NCBI GenBank assembly: GCA_964458705.1
Contig: CAYWKD010000019.1
Span: 4,915-68,914, forward strand
Reading direction: 5' to 3'
Length of the DNA: 64,000 nt
Source: JAAUTG01 sp964458705
GTDB lineage: Bacteria; Bacteroidota; Bacteroidia; Chitinophagales; Saprospiraceae
Shown: piece by piece, positions 9,043 to 17,789 of the stretch
Numbering within the stretch: the stretch's first letter is position 1
Layout: the number at the start of each line of letters is the position of its first letter
The notes under the pieces: generated by a model
Databases searched by the model: none
What the model saw: the letters and a program-made list of their open reading frames with translations, nothing else
What the model was told of the DNA's origin: nothing
Translations under genes and position numbers: made by a program

Positions 9043-10533
9043 TTACTGTATTTTTCCCATCCACTTTTTAGTGAAAGGACTGATAATCAAGAAAATAACA
9101 CCTGCTCCAGCAGCCAACCAAACGACAGATAGGAATAAGTCTGGCATTTGTTGTACGTTTTCTGGATCAAAATTTCCAGCAAAAAGCCCTGCGATCAAAT
9201 TCCCTAAAGCCGTTGCGACAAACCATATCCCCATCATTTGGCTGTAATATTTCTTAGGGGCTAATTTGGTGGTTGCACTCAGTCCAACTGGGCTCAGCGT
9301 CAATTCTCCAATAGAATGCAAGAAATAAGTTAAGATTAACCAGAACATACCTGCTTTGCCACCTTCAGTTACAATTCTTGCTGCGAATACCATCGCAAAG
9401 AAACCTGCTGCAAGGAGTATCAATCCGAAAGCAAATTTGAGCGGTGTGGAAGGATTCAAATTGCGCTTAGCTAAATTGACCCAAAGCGTTCCAATAATTG
9501 GTGCAAAAATAATGACCATCAATGGGTTTACCATCTGTAACCAACCGGTTGGCATCTCCCATCCAAAAATGAAACGATCCGTATAATCACGACCGAATAA
9601 GTTAAGCGAAGAACCCGCCTGTTCAAATCCTGACCAAAAGACGGCTGCACCTATAAATAAGAGAAATATAATGGCAACTTTCTTTTTCTCTTCATCGGTG
9701 AGTCCACCAGCCACTAATATATAAGTAAAATAAGCAACTGCAATTGCTACGATTATGACGCCCGTTGCCTGAGCTAACCCTACGGCATTGCTTAAGTCAA
9801 CCTGACCTGTTAGCTGCAATACAGCAATCGTTCCAATTAAGGCTAGCGTAAGACCAATCGCCATAATTGGGTTGCCCTTCTCTGTACTTTTCTCTTCTTT
9901 AGCTTTTGGAGTTAGACCGATTTCACCTAAATTCTTTTGCGTCAATCTATACTGCACCAAACCTATTAACATACCTATTGCAGCGAATCCAAACCCTAAG
10001 TGCCAATTAACTTTTTCGCCTAGATAAGGCACAATTAGATAGCCTAAAAGTGAGCCTAAGTTGATTCCCATATAAAAGACTGAAAATCCTGCGTCTCGTC
10101 TAGCTCCGCCTTCTGGATAAAGATCACCAACCATTGAGCTGATATTAGGTTTCAAGAATCCCGTTCCCAAAGCCACAAAAAGTAATCCGATGTAAAATAC
10201 GCTCGGACTAGCCGGAATAGCTAAAATGGCATGACCAATCATAATTAAAATACCCCCGTACCATACTGCTTTTCTTTGTCCTAATATATTGTCTGCCAAC
10301 CAACCTCCAGGCAAAGCAAATAGATAAACACCTGCTGCATATAAGCCATAAACTGCTCCAGCCGTTGCTACATCTAGTCCCATTCCCTCTTGAGCAACTT
10401 CCGTTGTCATAAACAAAATCAGAATAGCTCTCATGCCATAGTAGCTCAATCGTTCCCACATTTCGGTAAAGAAAAGTGTTGCCAGTCCATTTGGATGCCC
10501 TAGAAATCCTTTTGATGCAGTCATTCGTTCCAT
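9043..10533 (-). CDS. POT/PTR family proton-dependent peptide transporter
   Basis: A 496-aa inner-membrane transporter of the major facilitator superfamily, proton-coupled oligopeptide subfamily, importing di- and tripeptides. The N-terminus shows LFFTEMWERLSYYGMRA, the family's E-x-x-E-R-F-x-Y-Y-G-type proton/peptide motif. FYMGINLGSLLGYL corresponds to the PTR2 signature region, and about 12-14 hydrophobic segments follow. Length is normal. It converges with the OsmC gene and is divergent from a secreted metalloprotease, a pairing that would suit peptide scavenging: the protease releases peptides and the transporter imports them. That functional link is inference from position only. Confidence 0.92.
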   Translation of the reverse strand: MERMTASKGFLGHPNGLATLFFTEMWERLSYYGMRAILILFMTTEVAQEGMGLDVATAGAVYGLYAAGVYLFALPGGWLADNILGQRKAVWYGGILIMIGHAILAIPASPSVFYIGLLFVALGTGFLKPNISSMVGDLYPEGGARRDAGFSVFYMGINLGSLLGYLIVPYLGEKVNWHLGFGFAAIGMLIGLVQYRLTQKNLGEIGLTPKAKEEKSTEKGNPIMAIGLTLALIGTIAVLQLTGQVDLSNAVGLAQATGVIIVAIAVAYFTYILVAGGLTDEEKKKVAIIFLLFIGAAVFWSGFEQAGSSLNLFGRDYTDRFIFGWEMPTGWLQMVNPLMVIIFAPIIGTLWVNLAKRNLNPSTPLKFAFGLILLAAGFFAMVFAARIVTEGGKAGMFWLILTYFLHSIGELTLSPVGLSATTKLAPKKYYSQMMGIWFVATALGNLIAGLFAGNFDPENVQQMPDLFLSVVWLAAGAGVIFLIISPFTKKWMGKIQ

Positions 10534-10866
10534 TTTTTATAAAGTGAACCAAATTTAGTAGAATTTGCGAGTATTTAAACAAAACTGCATGCTCTTTTCA
10601 AACCACAGCCCCCTTTTTTAGGTCATTATATACCGTTCACCAATTAGTAGGTATAAAATTCCCGTTCACAAACGAATCCTACCGAATGCTAATAGCCCAT
10701 TGGCTTATCTATATATTGGTTTTATATTGCAACTGTATTTAAAGATGATTCAGAGACTAAAGATTTTACATCGTCATCTTTTTACCATAATTGGAGGAGC
10801 AATTATACAATATGCTCTAGCAACACAACACACAATTTAAAAACATCTTAAAAGTAGTACAACATT
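10534..10866. other. Divergent promoter region between peptide transporter and metalloprotease
   Basis: 333 bp without a gene. On the minus strand TAAATTTG (10550-10557) is a -7 box for the transporter, with TTTG (10580-10583) 22 bp upstream as a -33 element. The octamer CCGTTCAC occurs twice in the same orientation (10633-10640 and 10662-10669), 29 bp apart, a possible tandem binding site. I see no terminator or RNA structure of note. Confidence 0.5.
10550..10583 (-). promoter_or_regulatory. Probable promoter of the POT transporter gene
   Basis: Read on the minus strand, TTTG, a 22-bp spacer, then TAAATTTG. Both elements fit the Bacteroidota sigma-ABfr pattern, although the spacer is at its upper limit. 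The predicted start would leave a leader of only about 10 nt. Confidence 0.45.
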
Positions 10867-13800
10867 ATGAAGGTATTTCGACGCCTTGCTGCCGAGATAG
10901 CCATGCTATTTCTATGCTTTACCATTCAAGCCCAACAAAGTGTTGCTGGCAATTTAATTACAGAGAAGTTATTTACAGAAGCTACCACAGACGCTGAAAT
11001 TTTGAAAACGTATGTCCGATCGGCTACTTTTCTAACGCTCGATCGACTGAAGTTAAAGAAACTTTACTTAGAAAGCCCTAGTCACTTTCGATTACAAATT
11101 CCAACGGAGTCTGGGCAATTACTTGAGTTAGAACTATTCAAACAAGAAATTCTATCAGATGATTTTTACTTGGACGATCAAGACGGGGATGTAAAATTAT
11201 ACGAACCGGGTGCTTACTATCATGGCTATTTGGTGAATGATCCCAAATCCATAGCAGCGATCAGTTTATTTGATGATAAGGTGTATGGTCTTATTTCAGT
11301 AAATGGCAAGACCCTCGTTTTGGGACATCAACATCAGGATCGCTTTCCAGCAGGAAATGATTATATCTTATACGATAAGTCCGATCTACTCATCGAAAAT
11401 AGCTTCAAATGTGGTACAGATGAACTCCCTGAAATTGAGGAAAATCATCCAGAAGAACAAGACGTTGAAATGATGAACACCACCTGTAAAGTGGTAGAAG
11501 TTTATTTTGAGGCAGACCATCGTATGTACAAAGACAATGGTAGTAATGAGGCAGAAACAATGGATTTTGTGAGTGCTATGTTTAATGTAGTAGCACTTTT
11601 ATATGCCAATGAAAGCATTGTTGTAAAAATATCGAAAACAAGGGTTTGGACAACTCAAGATAATTATCCTTCTAATTCCTCCACTGCTGCGCTTTATTCC
11701 TTTAGAAGTAGGCTAGGCGGACAGTTTGATGGAAACATTGCTCAATTGCTTTCCACTGTTCCTGCCAACAACGGTGGGGTAGCTTATGTAGGTGTACTTT
11801 GTGCTAAAAACTACGGCGTTTCTTACGCTAATATTCGCAATAACTTTAAAGAATTTCCAACCTATTCATGGACTATTGAAGTGGTTACTCATGAATTGGG
11901 ACATAATTTTGGCTCTCCACATACGCAAAGCTGCGACTGGCCAGGTGGACCGATTGACGGTTGTGTGCCATCGGAAGGGGGCTGTCAAAGAGGGCCTGCT
12001 CCAAATGGTGGTGGTACAATTATGAGTTATTGCCATCTGACAAGCTATGGTATTGACTTTCAAAAAGGCTTCGGACCGCTACCCGGCAATTTAATCCGTT
12101 CAAAATATCAGAGTGCCTCTTGTCTTTCAACCGTTGAAGGAGAGGACTGTGGCAATGGGGGCGGTGATGACGGAGGTGGCGGTGATGGTGGCAGAGAACC
12201 GAATCTAACAAGAGTGTCAGACAATATCTCTGTTACAGGACTCACGGCACTTCCCAACATTATCATCAAAAATAAAGGCGAAGGACGCTCCACCGCTTGT
12301 TTAATTTCATTTTATATCTCTATTGATAATAGTTTTTCTGCTGCCGATTATTTTGTTAAAAGCCTTCCTATTCCGAGTTTGATGCGTGGAGAAACTTTTG
12401 GAGTATCCGCCGAACTAGCACTTGGACAGTTGGACGTTCCTGCGGGTAATTATTACTTGGGCTATATTATTGACAGCGAGAATGAAGTGCAGGAGTCTAT
12501 TGAATCAGATAATACTTGGTACTGGATTAATCCTCGATTTCCTTTAACTGGAAATGATGGCGGCGGAGATGACGGCAGTGGAGATGATAATAACGATGAT
12601 TATTGCCAATCGGCTGGCGATGATGTCAAATACGAGTGGATTGCTAGAATAGCCATCGGTGAAATAGATAATGAAAGTCAGCGAAATGGAGGTTATGGCA
12701 ATTTTACGAATATTTCTACCTCATTGGAGCGAGGCAGCACGCCCTCTATTAGACTAACACCAGGCTTTAGAAGTCAGCAGTACAAAGAGAAATGGATGGT
12801 GTGGATTGACTTCAATAAGGATAAAGACTTTGATGATGCAAATGAACTCGTTTATCAAAGCGAACCTTCTGCTGAGCAGGTAACAGGAAGACTGAGTATT
12901 CCAGGCAATGCGCCAGAAGGGAAAACAAGAATGCGTGTGAGTATGAAATGGTTTGATGAAGACGAAGCTGCACAAGGTGCTTGTAGCTCTTTTGGATATG
13001 GCGAAGTAGAAGATTATGAGGTTGAAATTGTGGGAGATGTAACGGCATTCTGTGCCATCAATAGCGTGGTGCCAGCCGATCAAACTATTTGTGATTTATT
13101 GACTACAACTTATGAGCAGTCTATTCGCATTGCCTACACTGGCGAACCGAGTAGCATCGTAGCAACAATTGATGCAGCAGAATATACTTTTGAAGCCACA
13201 GGCAGTCCGCAACACATAACCATTGAAAATTTAGTTGCCGATGGTAACCCTGTGGATGTTAAAATTACACTTGCCTCGGAGGAAGGTTGCTCTGCCACAG
13301 AGGAGTTTCAGCGATTCTTCATTGCACCAGAGCCATGCGAAGCCACCTGCGAAGTTCCTGTCCCACTTGGCGTAGAGGTAGTTCAGAATGGCGGAATTTT
13401 GATTCAATGGGATAGCGTGCAACTTTCAGAATACTATCAAGTGCGCTATCGGGCAGCCGGAGAAAATGAATGGCAGTTTCAAACAGCTAGAGCAACATCC
13501 TATGAAGTAAAAGATGTAAATGAAAATAGCACTTATGAATATCAAATCAGAGCTAACTGCAATGACTTGGGCTGGTCAGATTGGTCGGATACCTATGTTT
13601 TTGTTACCTCAGGTGCTTGTGGCATTCCTGCATTGCGTTCCGTAGATGTGGTAAGCCCAACAGAAGTAAAAGTCCAGTGGTATCCACTGCCTAGAGCCAA
13701 TGAATACCGCATTAGATATAGAGCTACTGGCACCACTAGTTGGATGGTTAAAAATGTGAGTATCACTACTGTAAGTTTAACAGGACTTACTCAAGGCGCA

Positions 13801-14157
13801 GCCTATGAATATCAGCTCTCTGCAAAATGTGGCGTAAGTTGGTCTGGATGGTCTTCTATTTATATTTTTATGACTACAGGAGGATTACCCGATGGTTTGT
13901 CATCCCTCAGTCAGTCGAATCCATCACAGATAGAACTCTATCCAAACCCTGCTAGTAACTGGTTGTCTATTCAACTGAAGGAAGCTCAAACTACGGCAGT
14001 CAGCATACAAAATATCAATGGACGAGTTATCAAACAACTTTATATCTATGATAATCCAAATCGAATAGACATATCGAATCTGCAAAGAGGGGTTTACTTT
14101 GTAAGCATTCAGCAGCTCGATGGCATCATTCAAACTCAGCGATTCATTAAGCAATAG
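10867..14157 (+). CDS. Secreted reprolysin-like zinc metalloprotease, T9SS cargo
   Basis: A 1096-aa exported protease. A signal peptide (about 1-22, ending IQAQQ) is followed by a prodomain-like region. The M12B-type catalytic domain has the zinc motif HELGHNFGSPH near residue 343, followed by a Cys-rich stretch and a Met-turn candidate TIMSYCHLT. Then come a Gly/Asp linker (about 428-440), a CARDB-type domain (about 445-555), a second Gly/Asp linker (about 563-578), a GEVED domain (about 600-720, DFNKDKDFDDANELVY and EVEDYEVE), and two fibronectin III domains (about 828-1005). The T9SS type A sorting domain (about 1020-1096) has LYPNPASNWLSI and LQRGVYFVSI. It should be secreted or surface-bound and digest extracellular protein. 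A terminator follows it. Confidence 0.93.
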   Translation: MKVFRRLAAEIAMLFLCFTIQAQQSVAGNLITEKLFTEATTDAEILKTYVRSATFLTLDRLKLKKLYLESPSHFRLQIPTESGQLLELELFKQEILSDDFYLDDQDGDVKLYEPGAYYHGYLVNDPKSIAAISLFDDKVYGLISVNGKTLVLGHQHQDRFPAGNDYILYDKSDLLIENSFKCGTDELPEIEENHPEEQDVEMMNTTCKVVEVYFEADHRMYKDNGSNEAETMDFVSAMFNVVALLYANESIVVKISKTRVWTTQDNYPSNSSTAALYSFRSRLGGQFDGNIAQLLSTVPANNGGVAYVGVLCAKNYGVSYANIRNNFKEFPTYSWTIEVVTHELGHNFGSPHTQSCDWPGGPIDGCVPSEGGCQRGPAPNGGGTIMSYCHLTSYGIDFQKGFGPLPGNLIRSKYQSASCLSTVEGEDCGNGGGDDGGGGDGGREPNLTRVSDNISVTGLTALPNIIIKNKGEGRSTACLISFYISIDNSFSAADYFVKSLPIPSLMRGETFGVSAELALGQLDVPAGNYYLGYIIDSENEVQESIESDNTWYWINPRFPLTGNDGGGDDGSGDDNNDDYCQSAGDDVKYEWIARIAIGEIDNESQRNGGYGNFTNISTSLERGSTPSIRLTPGFRSQQYKEKWMVWIDFNKDKDFDDANELVYQSEPSAEQVTGRLSIPGNAPEGKTRMRVSMKWFDEDEAAQGACSSFGYGEVEDYEVEIVGDVTAFCAINSVVPADQTICDLLTTTYEQSIRIAYTGEPSSIVATIDAAEYTFEATGSPQHITIENLVADGNPVDVKITLASEEGCSATEEFQRFFIAPEPCEATCEVPVPLGVEVVQNGGILIQWDSVQLSEYYQVRYRAAGENEWQFQTARATSYEVKDVNENSTYEYQIRANCNDLGWSDWSDTYVFVTSGACGIPALRSVDVVSPTEVKVQWYPLPRANEYRIRYRATGTTSWMVKNVSITTVSLTGLTQGAAYEYQLSAKCGVSWSGWSSIYIFMTTGGLPDGLSSLSQSNPSQIELYPNPASNWLSIQLKEAQTTAVSIQNINGRVIKQLYIYDNPNRIDISNLQRGVYFVSIQQLDGIIQTQRFIKQ

Positions 14158-14207
14158 ACGATCATCGTCAACAATATAACTACCCTATAGTTATTAGTCC
14201 CTTCTAG

Positions 14208-14240
14208 GAAGTGCTGTCAATGGCAGCACTTCTTTTTTTT
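14208..14240 (+). terminator. Rho-independent terminator after the metalloprotease gene
   Basis: A perfect 9-bp stem GAAGTGCTG/CAGCACTTC with a 7-nt loop, immediately followed by eight T residues. It lies 51 bp after the metalloprotease stop codon. Confidence 0.9.
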
Positions 14241-14477
14241 CTCTTGTATAGGTTTCCTTTCCTCAGCCGCTAACGCCAAACTCATTAGGCTTTTCATTCG
14301 TCATTTAGGCATTGGAGCTATTAATTAAGTAGTTACCATTTATTTTACGATCAAACCTGATAAGGTTAGGTGCAACTCATCAAAAATAAATATCTTTATG
14401 TTCAAAATCGTGTAAACGATTCTTACTTTTTTCTGTCTTAATAAAAGTGTAAAGACAAGAGGCGAATTTTTCCAATA
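14241..14477. other. Intergenic region without recognised gene
   Basis: The gene-free stretch after the metalloprotease runs from 14158 to 14477 (320 bp). It contains the terminator at 14208-14240 and otherwise AT-rich sequence. No ORF, tRNA or clear promoter box was seen. A short ACCTGATAAGGTTAGGTGCA stretch near 14356 superficially resembles part of a TPP riboswitch but lacks the rest of the motif. Confidence 0.4.
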
Positions 14478-14819
14478 ATGATACAATCTTTAAGGCACAT
14501 TAATCTAGTTCATCCTATGACAAAAGTCCTTTCTTTGGGCTTTCTGTGCTTGCTACTATTGGTCATTATTAGTATCAATAGCTACATAAATACACAATCA
14601 GTACAAAACAACGAGCAGCTAGAATTAGCCGATGATACCGAAAAAGAAGACAAAAAAGAAACCAATTTGGAACTAGATGTAGATGATTTTATTCCAGTCC
14701 TCACGGTGTACTATTACGATACTAGAATTTTCACAGATTTATCAAAAGATGAGCCTAGCTATTGGATAAATTACTGCATACATCCCAACCCTCCTCCTCC
14801 ACAATTGCTTTACGCCTAA
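14478..14819 (+). CDS. Small single-pass membrane or secreted protein, unknown function
   Basis: A 113-aa protein I do not recognise. One hydrophobic segment (about residues 17-35, LSLGFLCLLLLVIISI) is followed by an acidic, lysine-rich stretch (about 50-72, ELADDTEKEDKKE). A short conserved-looking region ends in YWINYCIHPNPPPPQLLYA. The hydrophobic segment may be an uncleaved anchor with an extracytoplasmic C-terminal part. A second in-frame ATG (residue 14) would give a more typical signal sequence and may be the real start. It stands 129 bp upstream of a SulP anion transporter on the same strand and could be transcribed with it. The Cys-His-Pro-rich tail could bind metal, but that is speculation. 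Confidence 0.55.
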   Translation: MIQSLRHINLVHPMTKVLSLGFLCLLLLVIISINSYINTQSVQNNEQLELADDTEKEDKKETNLELDVDDFIPVLTVYYYDTRIFTDLSKDEPSYWINYCIHPNPPPPQLLYA

Positions 14820-14948
14820 ACGTATTATCCACTTCGTACATCCGATTATAAGGTCTGAATGACGAACTTGATTATGTACCTACATTAGTCGGAAATAAAG
14901 CGCTCAGTAAAGCCAAATTATATTCAACATTATATTCAACATAAAAAG

Positions 14949-16598
14949 ATGAACACAAAAAAGAAACAAGGTTTTTTTGAAAATATTAAATATGACTTAC
15001 CCGCTAGTGTTGTTGTATTTCTAGTGGCACTGCCACTTTGCTTAGGTATTGCATTGGCGTCTGGTGCACCACTATTTTCTGGCATCATTGCTGGTATTAT
15101 TGGGGGTACGGTAGTGGCTTTATTAAGTGGTTCGCCGCTTGGGGTGAGCGGCCCTGCTGCGGGCTTGGCGGTCATTGTTTTGAATGCAATTCAAGATTTG
15201 GGTGCATTTGAAATTTTCCTTTTTGCCGTATTCATAGCAGGTCTATTTCAACTGATATTAGGCTTCTTGAAAGCTGGAATTATTGGTTATTACTTTCCGT
15301 CTTCTGTTATTAAAGGAATGCTCGCCGGTATTGGTATCATTATTTTCCTGAAGCAAATTCCACACGCTTTCGGTTATGACAAAGACCCCGAAGGCGATCT
15401 TGCTTTCAAACAACTAGATGGTGAAAATACTTTTAGTGAATTGTTCAATATGATAGACTATATAAGTCCAGGTGCCTTGGTTATTACTATTATATCATTG
15501 ATTATTCTGATCCTCTGGGAGCAGCCTTTTATTAAAAAAGCAGCCTTTTCCAATATTATACAAGGTCCGCTAGTAGCCGTCTTGATGGGAGTTGGTCTAA
15601 ATTTACTTTTCAATACTATGGAAGGTTATACACTGCGGGCTGACCAAATGGTCAATATACCAGTAGCAGGTTCTATTGCTGGTTTTTTCCAACAATTCAC
15701 TTTCCCCGACTTTAGTCAGTGGAATAATCCTGAAATATATGTTATTGCAGCAACGATCGCAGTAGTCGCCAGTTTAGAGACCCTGCTTTGCGTAGAAGCT
15801 ACCGACAAACTAGATCCATTTAAGAGGATAACACCTACTAACCTTGAATTAAAAGCTCAAGGAGTGGGTAACATGATTTCAGGCTTAATCGGTGGATTAC
15901 CTATCACACAAGTTATTATCAGAAGTTCAACCAACATTCAGTCTGGTGGAAGAACAAAGGCTTCTGCTTTCTTTCACGGCATCCTGCTCTTGGTTTGTGT
16001 AATGACGATTCCATTTCTACTGAATTTGATTCCACTCGCTAGTTTGGCTGCCATTTTGATTATGGTGGGCTATAAATTGGCAAAACCGGTCCTATTCAAA
16101 CAGATGTATGCCAAAGGCTGGATGGAGTTTATTCCATTTATGGTTACCATTATAGGAATTGTGTTTACCGATTTATTAATCGGAATTGGTATGGGCTTGG
16201 CAGTGGCTATTTTCTTCATCCTTCGGAACAATTACAAAACTCCCTATCACTTTGATCCCGAAAAATATGTGAAAGGAGAGCCCATTTTGATTCGACTTTC
16301 AGAGGATGTAAGTTTCTTAAATAAAGCAAGCATTCAGAATACTTTAGATCACCTACCCAATGAATCTACAGTTATTATTGATGCAGGAACAGCAAGAAGT
16401 ATTCATCCTGACATTATTGAGATCATAGAAGACTTTCAGCAAAATGCTAAAATGAAGGATATTACGGTTGAGCTACATGGCTTCGATGATTCAGAGAATC
16501 AAGACCCTGTGCAAGAATTTGGAAAGATGATCGCTCCTGCATTGATCCAGAGAGAGCAAAGCACACTGAGCAAAGCAATAAGTCGCAATAAAAAATAA
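14949..16598 (+). CDS. SulP family inorganic anion transporter
   Basis: A 549-aa inner-membrane SLC26/SulP transporter, which moves sulfate, bicarbonate or related anions. The N-terminal signature region reads DLPASVVVFLVALPLCLGIA; ALLSGSPLGVSGPAAGLAV follows. The second half has the typical GLPITQVIIRSSTNIQSGGRT, here split as GLPITQVIIRSS and NIQSGGRTKASAFFHG. About 10-12 membrane segments extend to residue 430, followed by a C-terminal STAS-type domain (about 440-535, VIIDAGTARSIHPDIIEII). In many Bacteroidota such transporters neighbour carbonic anhydrase genes, suggesting bicarbonate uptake, but no carbonic anhydrase is present here, so the substrate is left open. Confidence 0.92.
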   Translation: MNTKKKQGFFENIKYDLPASVVVFLVALPLCLGIALASGAPLFSGIIAGIIGGTVVALLSGSPLGVSGPAAGLAVIVLNAIQDLGAFEIFLFAVFIAGLFQLILGFLKAGIIGYYFPSSVIKGMLAGIGIIIFLKQIPHAFGYDKDPEGDLAFKQLDGENTFSELFNMIDYISPGALVITIISLIILILWEQPFIKKAAFSNIIQGPLVAVLMGVGLNLLFNTMEGYTLRADQMVNIPVAGSIAGFFQQFTFPDFSQWNNPEIYVIAATIAVVASLETLLCVEATDKLDPFKRITPTNLELKAQGVGNMISGLIGGLPITQVIIRSSTNIQSGGRTKASAFFHGILLLVCVMTIPFLLNLIPLASLAAILIMVGYKLAKPVLFKQMYAKGWMEFIPFMVTIIGIVFTDLLIGIGMGLAVAIFFILRNNYKTPYHFDPEKYVKGEPILIRLSEDVSFLNKASIQNTLDHLPNESTVIIDAGTARSIHPDIIEIIEDFQQNAKMKDITVELHGFDDSENQDPVQEFGKMIAPALIQREQSTLSKAISRNKK

Positions 16599-16691
16599 TT
16601 TTTGAAAAGATGAGCGGAGGTAGCTAGCTATTTCACGCTCATCTCATTCGACTTCTACGCCGCAGCGCTTCTGATTTCCGCTTGTAGTAAC

Positions 16692-16699
16692 TATATTTG
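16692..16699 (+). promoter_or_regulatory. Probable -7 box (TATATTTG) for the glycosyltransferase at 16725
   Basis: TATATTTG matches TAnnTTTG and lies about 26 bp before the proposed TTG start codon. It supports a start at or soon after 16725, because a start further upstream would fall outside the transcript. Confidence 0.45.
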
Positions 16700-16724
16700 T
16701 TTACACATTAACAATACCCTTAAT

Positions 16725-17789
16725 TTGAGACAACCTTCGAAGCGCAGTCATCAGTCAAGCTCCATTTACAATGAAATATTGGTAACCGTCATTATGCCAG
16801 TCTATAATGCAGAAAAATACCTTCGGGAAGCCATAGACAGCATTCTCCATCAAACACATACCAACTTCGAGTTTCTCATTTTCGATGATGGCTCTACGGA
16901 TAATAGTGTAGCCATTCTCCAAACCTACACCGATGCTAGAATCCAGCTCTTTATAGATGGTCAAAACCTAGGGCAACCCAAACGCTACAACGCTGGCATC
17001 CGAGCCGCCAAAGGCAAGTACATCGCCATCATGCACGCCGACGACATTTCACTTCCCCACCGCTTCGCCACGCAAGTGACATTTTTGGAGGAGAATGAGG
17101 AGTATGCGCTGGTGGGGAGTCGGGCGAGGTTGATTTTTGGGGAGCGCTTATCGAATAAAATGCTTGGAGTGGTTGGTGATTATGAGTATTTGAGGTGCTA
17201 TCAAATACTGAATTGTCCTTTTGTTCACTCTAGTATTATGGCATTAACGACTATTTATAGTTCTTATTTTTATGATGAAAATTATAAATCAGCAGAAGAC
17301 TATGAGCTATGGTCAAGAATATTAAGGAAAGAAAAAGTAACCAATATTAGCACTCCACTCTTGAACTATAGAATGCACTCAACAAAAAATGCCAAGAGAA
17401 ACAAATCTATTCAACTTGATAATGTAAAACACATAATCAAAAACCAGTTTGAACACATGGAAATTGATCTGCCTAGTATAGGTCTAAATTCACTCGTTCT
17501 GAACTCAAATAGCTATTTAAAATCACTAAATACACAAGAATTAGGCTCAGTAAAAATATGGTTATCTTGGACTAGAAATGAATTTCAATCCCTGTTTGCA
17601 GATGCTGTTGTTCATCATGTTATAAAGGAAAGCTGGCTTAATACCTGTTTAAAAAGCCACAGTGGTGGCTTTAAAACGATTACTACTTATTTTTCAAATA
17701 GTGCTCTTGTGAAATGGGATGACCCCAGAAGATTTGGAAAGTTAATCATTAAGTGTACTATCCCAAATACTCAAATCCAAGCCAGTTAA
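16725..17789 (+). CDS. Family 2 glycosyltransferase, mosaic composition
   Basis: A GT-A glycosyltransferase of about 354 aa that transfers a sugar from an activated donor during surface-glycan synthesis. The N-terminal catalytic half has VTVIMPVYNAEKYLREAIDS, FDDGSTDNS, RYNAGIRAAKGKYIAIMHADD (DXD-type metal site HADD), and the C-terminal part contains SAEDYELWSRI, typical of GT2. The reading frame has no ATG before the first beta strand. TTG at 16725, just after a TATATTTG box, is the most plausible start; the first in-frame ATG would remove the V-T-V-I strand. The 5' part (to about 17150) is clearly GC-rich and the rest AT-rich, suggesting recombination inside the gene. Its 3' end overlaps the convergent sulfotransferase gene by 48 bp. 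Confidence 0.85.
   Translation: MRQPSKRSHQSSSIYNEILVTVIMPVYNAEKYLREAIDSILHQTHTNFEFLIFDDGSTDNSVAILQTYTDARIQLFIDGQNLGQPKRYNAGIRAAKGKYIAIMHADDISLPHRFATQVTFLEENEEYALVGSRARLIFGERLSNKMLGVVGDYEYLRCYQILNCPFVHSSIMALTTIYSSYFYDENYKSAEDYELWSRILRKEKVTNISTPLLNYRMHSTKNAKRNKSIQLDNVKHIIKNQFEHMEIDLPSIGLNSLVLNSNSYLKSLNTQELGSVKIWLSWTRNEFQSLFADAVVHHVIKESWLNTCLKSHSGGFKTITTYFSNSALVKWDDPRRFGKLIIKCTIPNTQIQAS

Noticed and set aside
14341..14400. ACCTGATAAGGTTAGGTGCA as a possible TPP riboswitch
   Set aside because: The CTGAGA element and the rest of the conserved core are absent, and the downstream genes are not thiamine genes.
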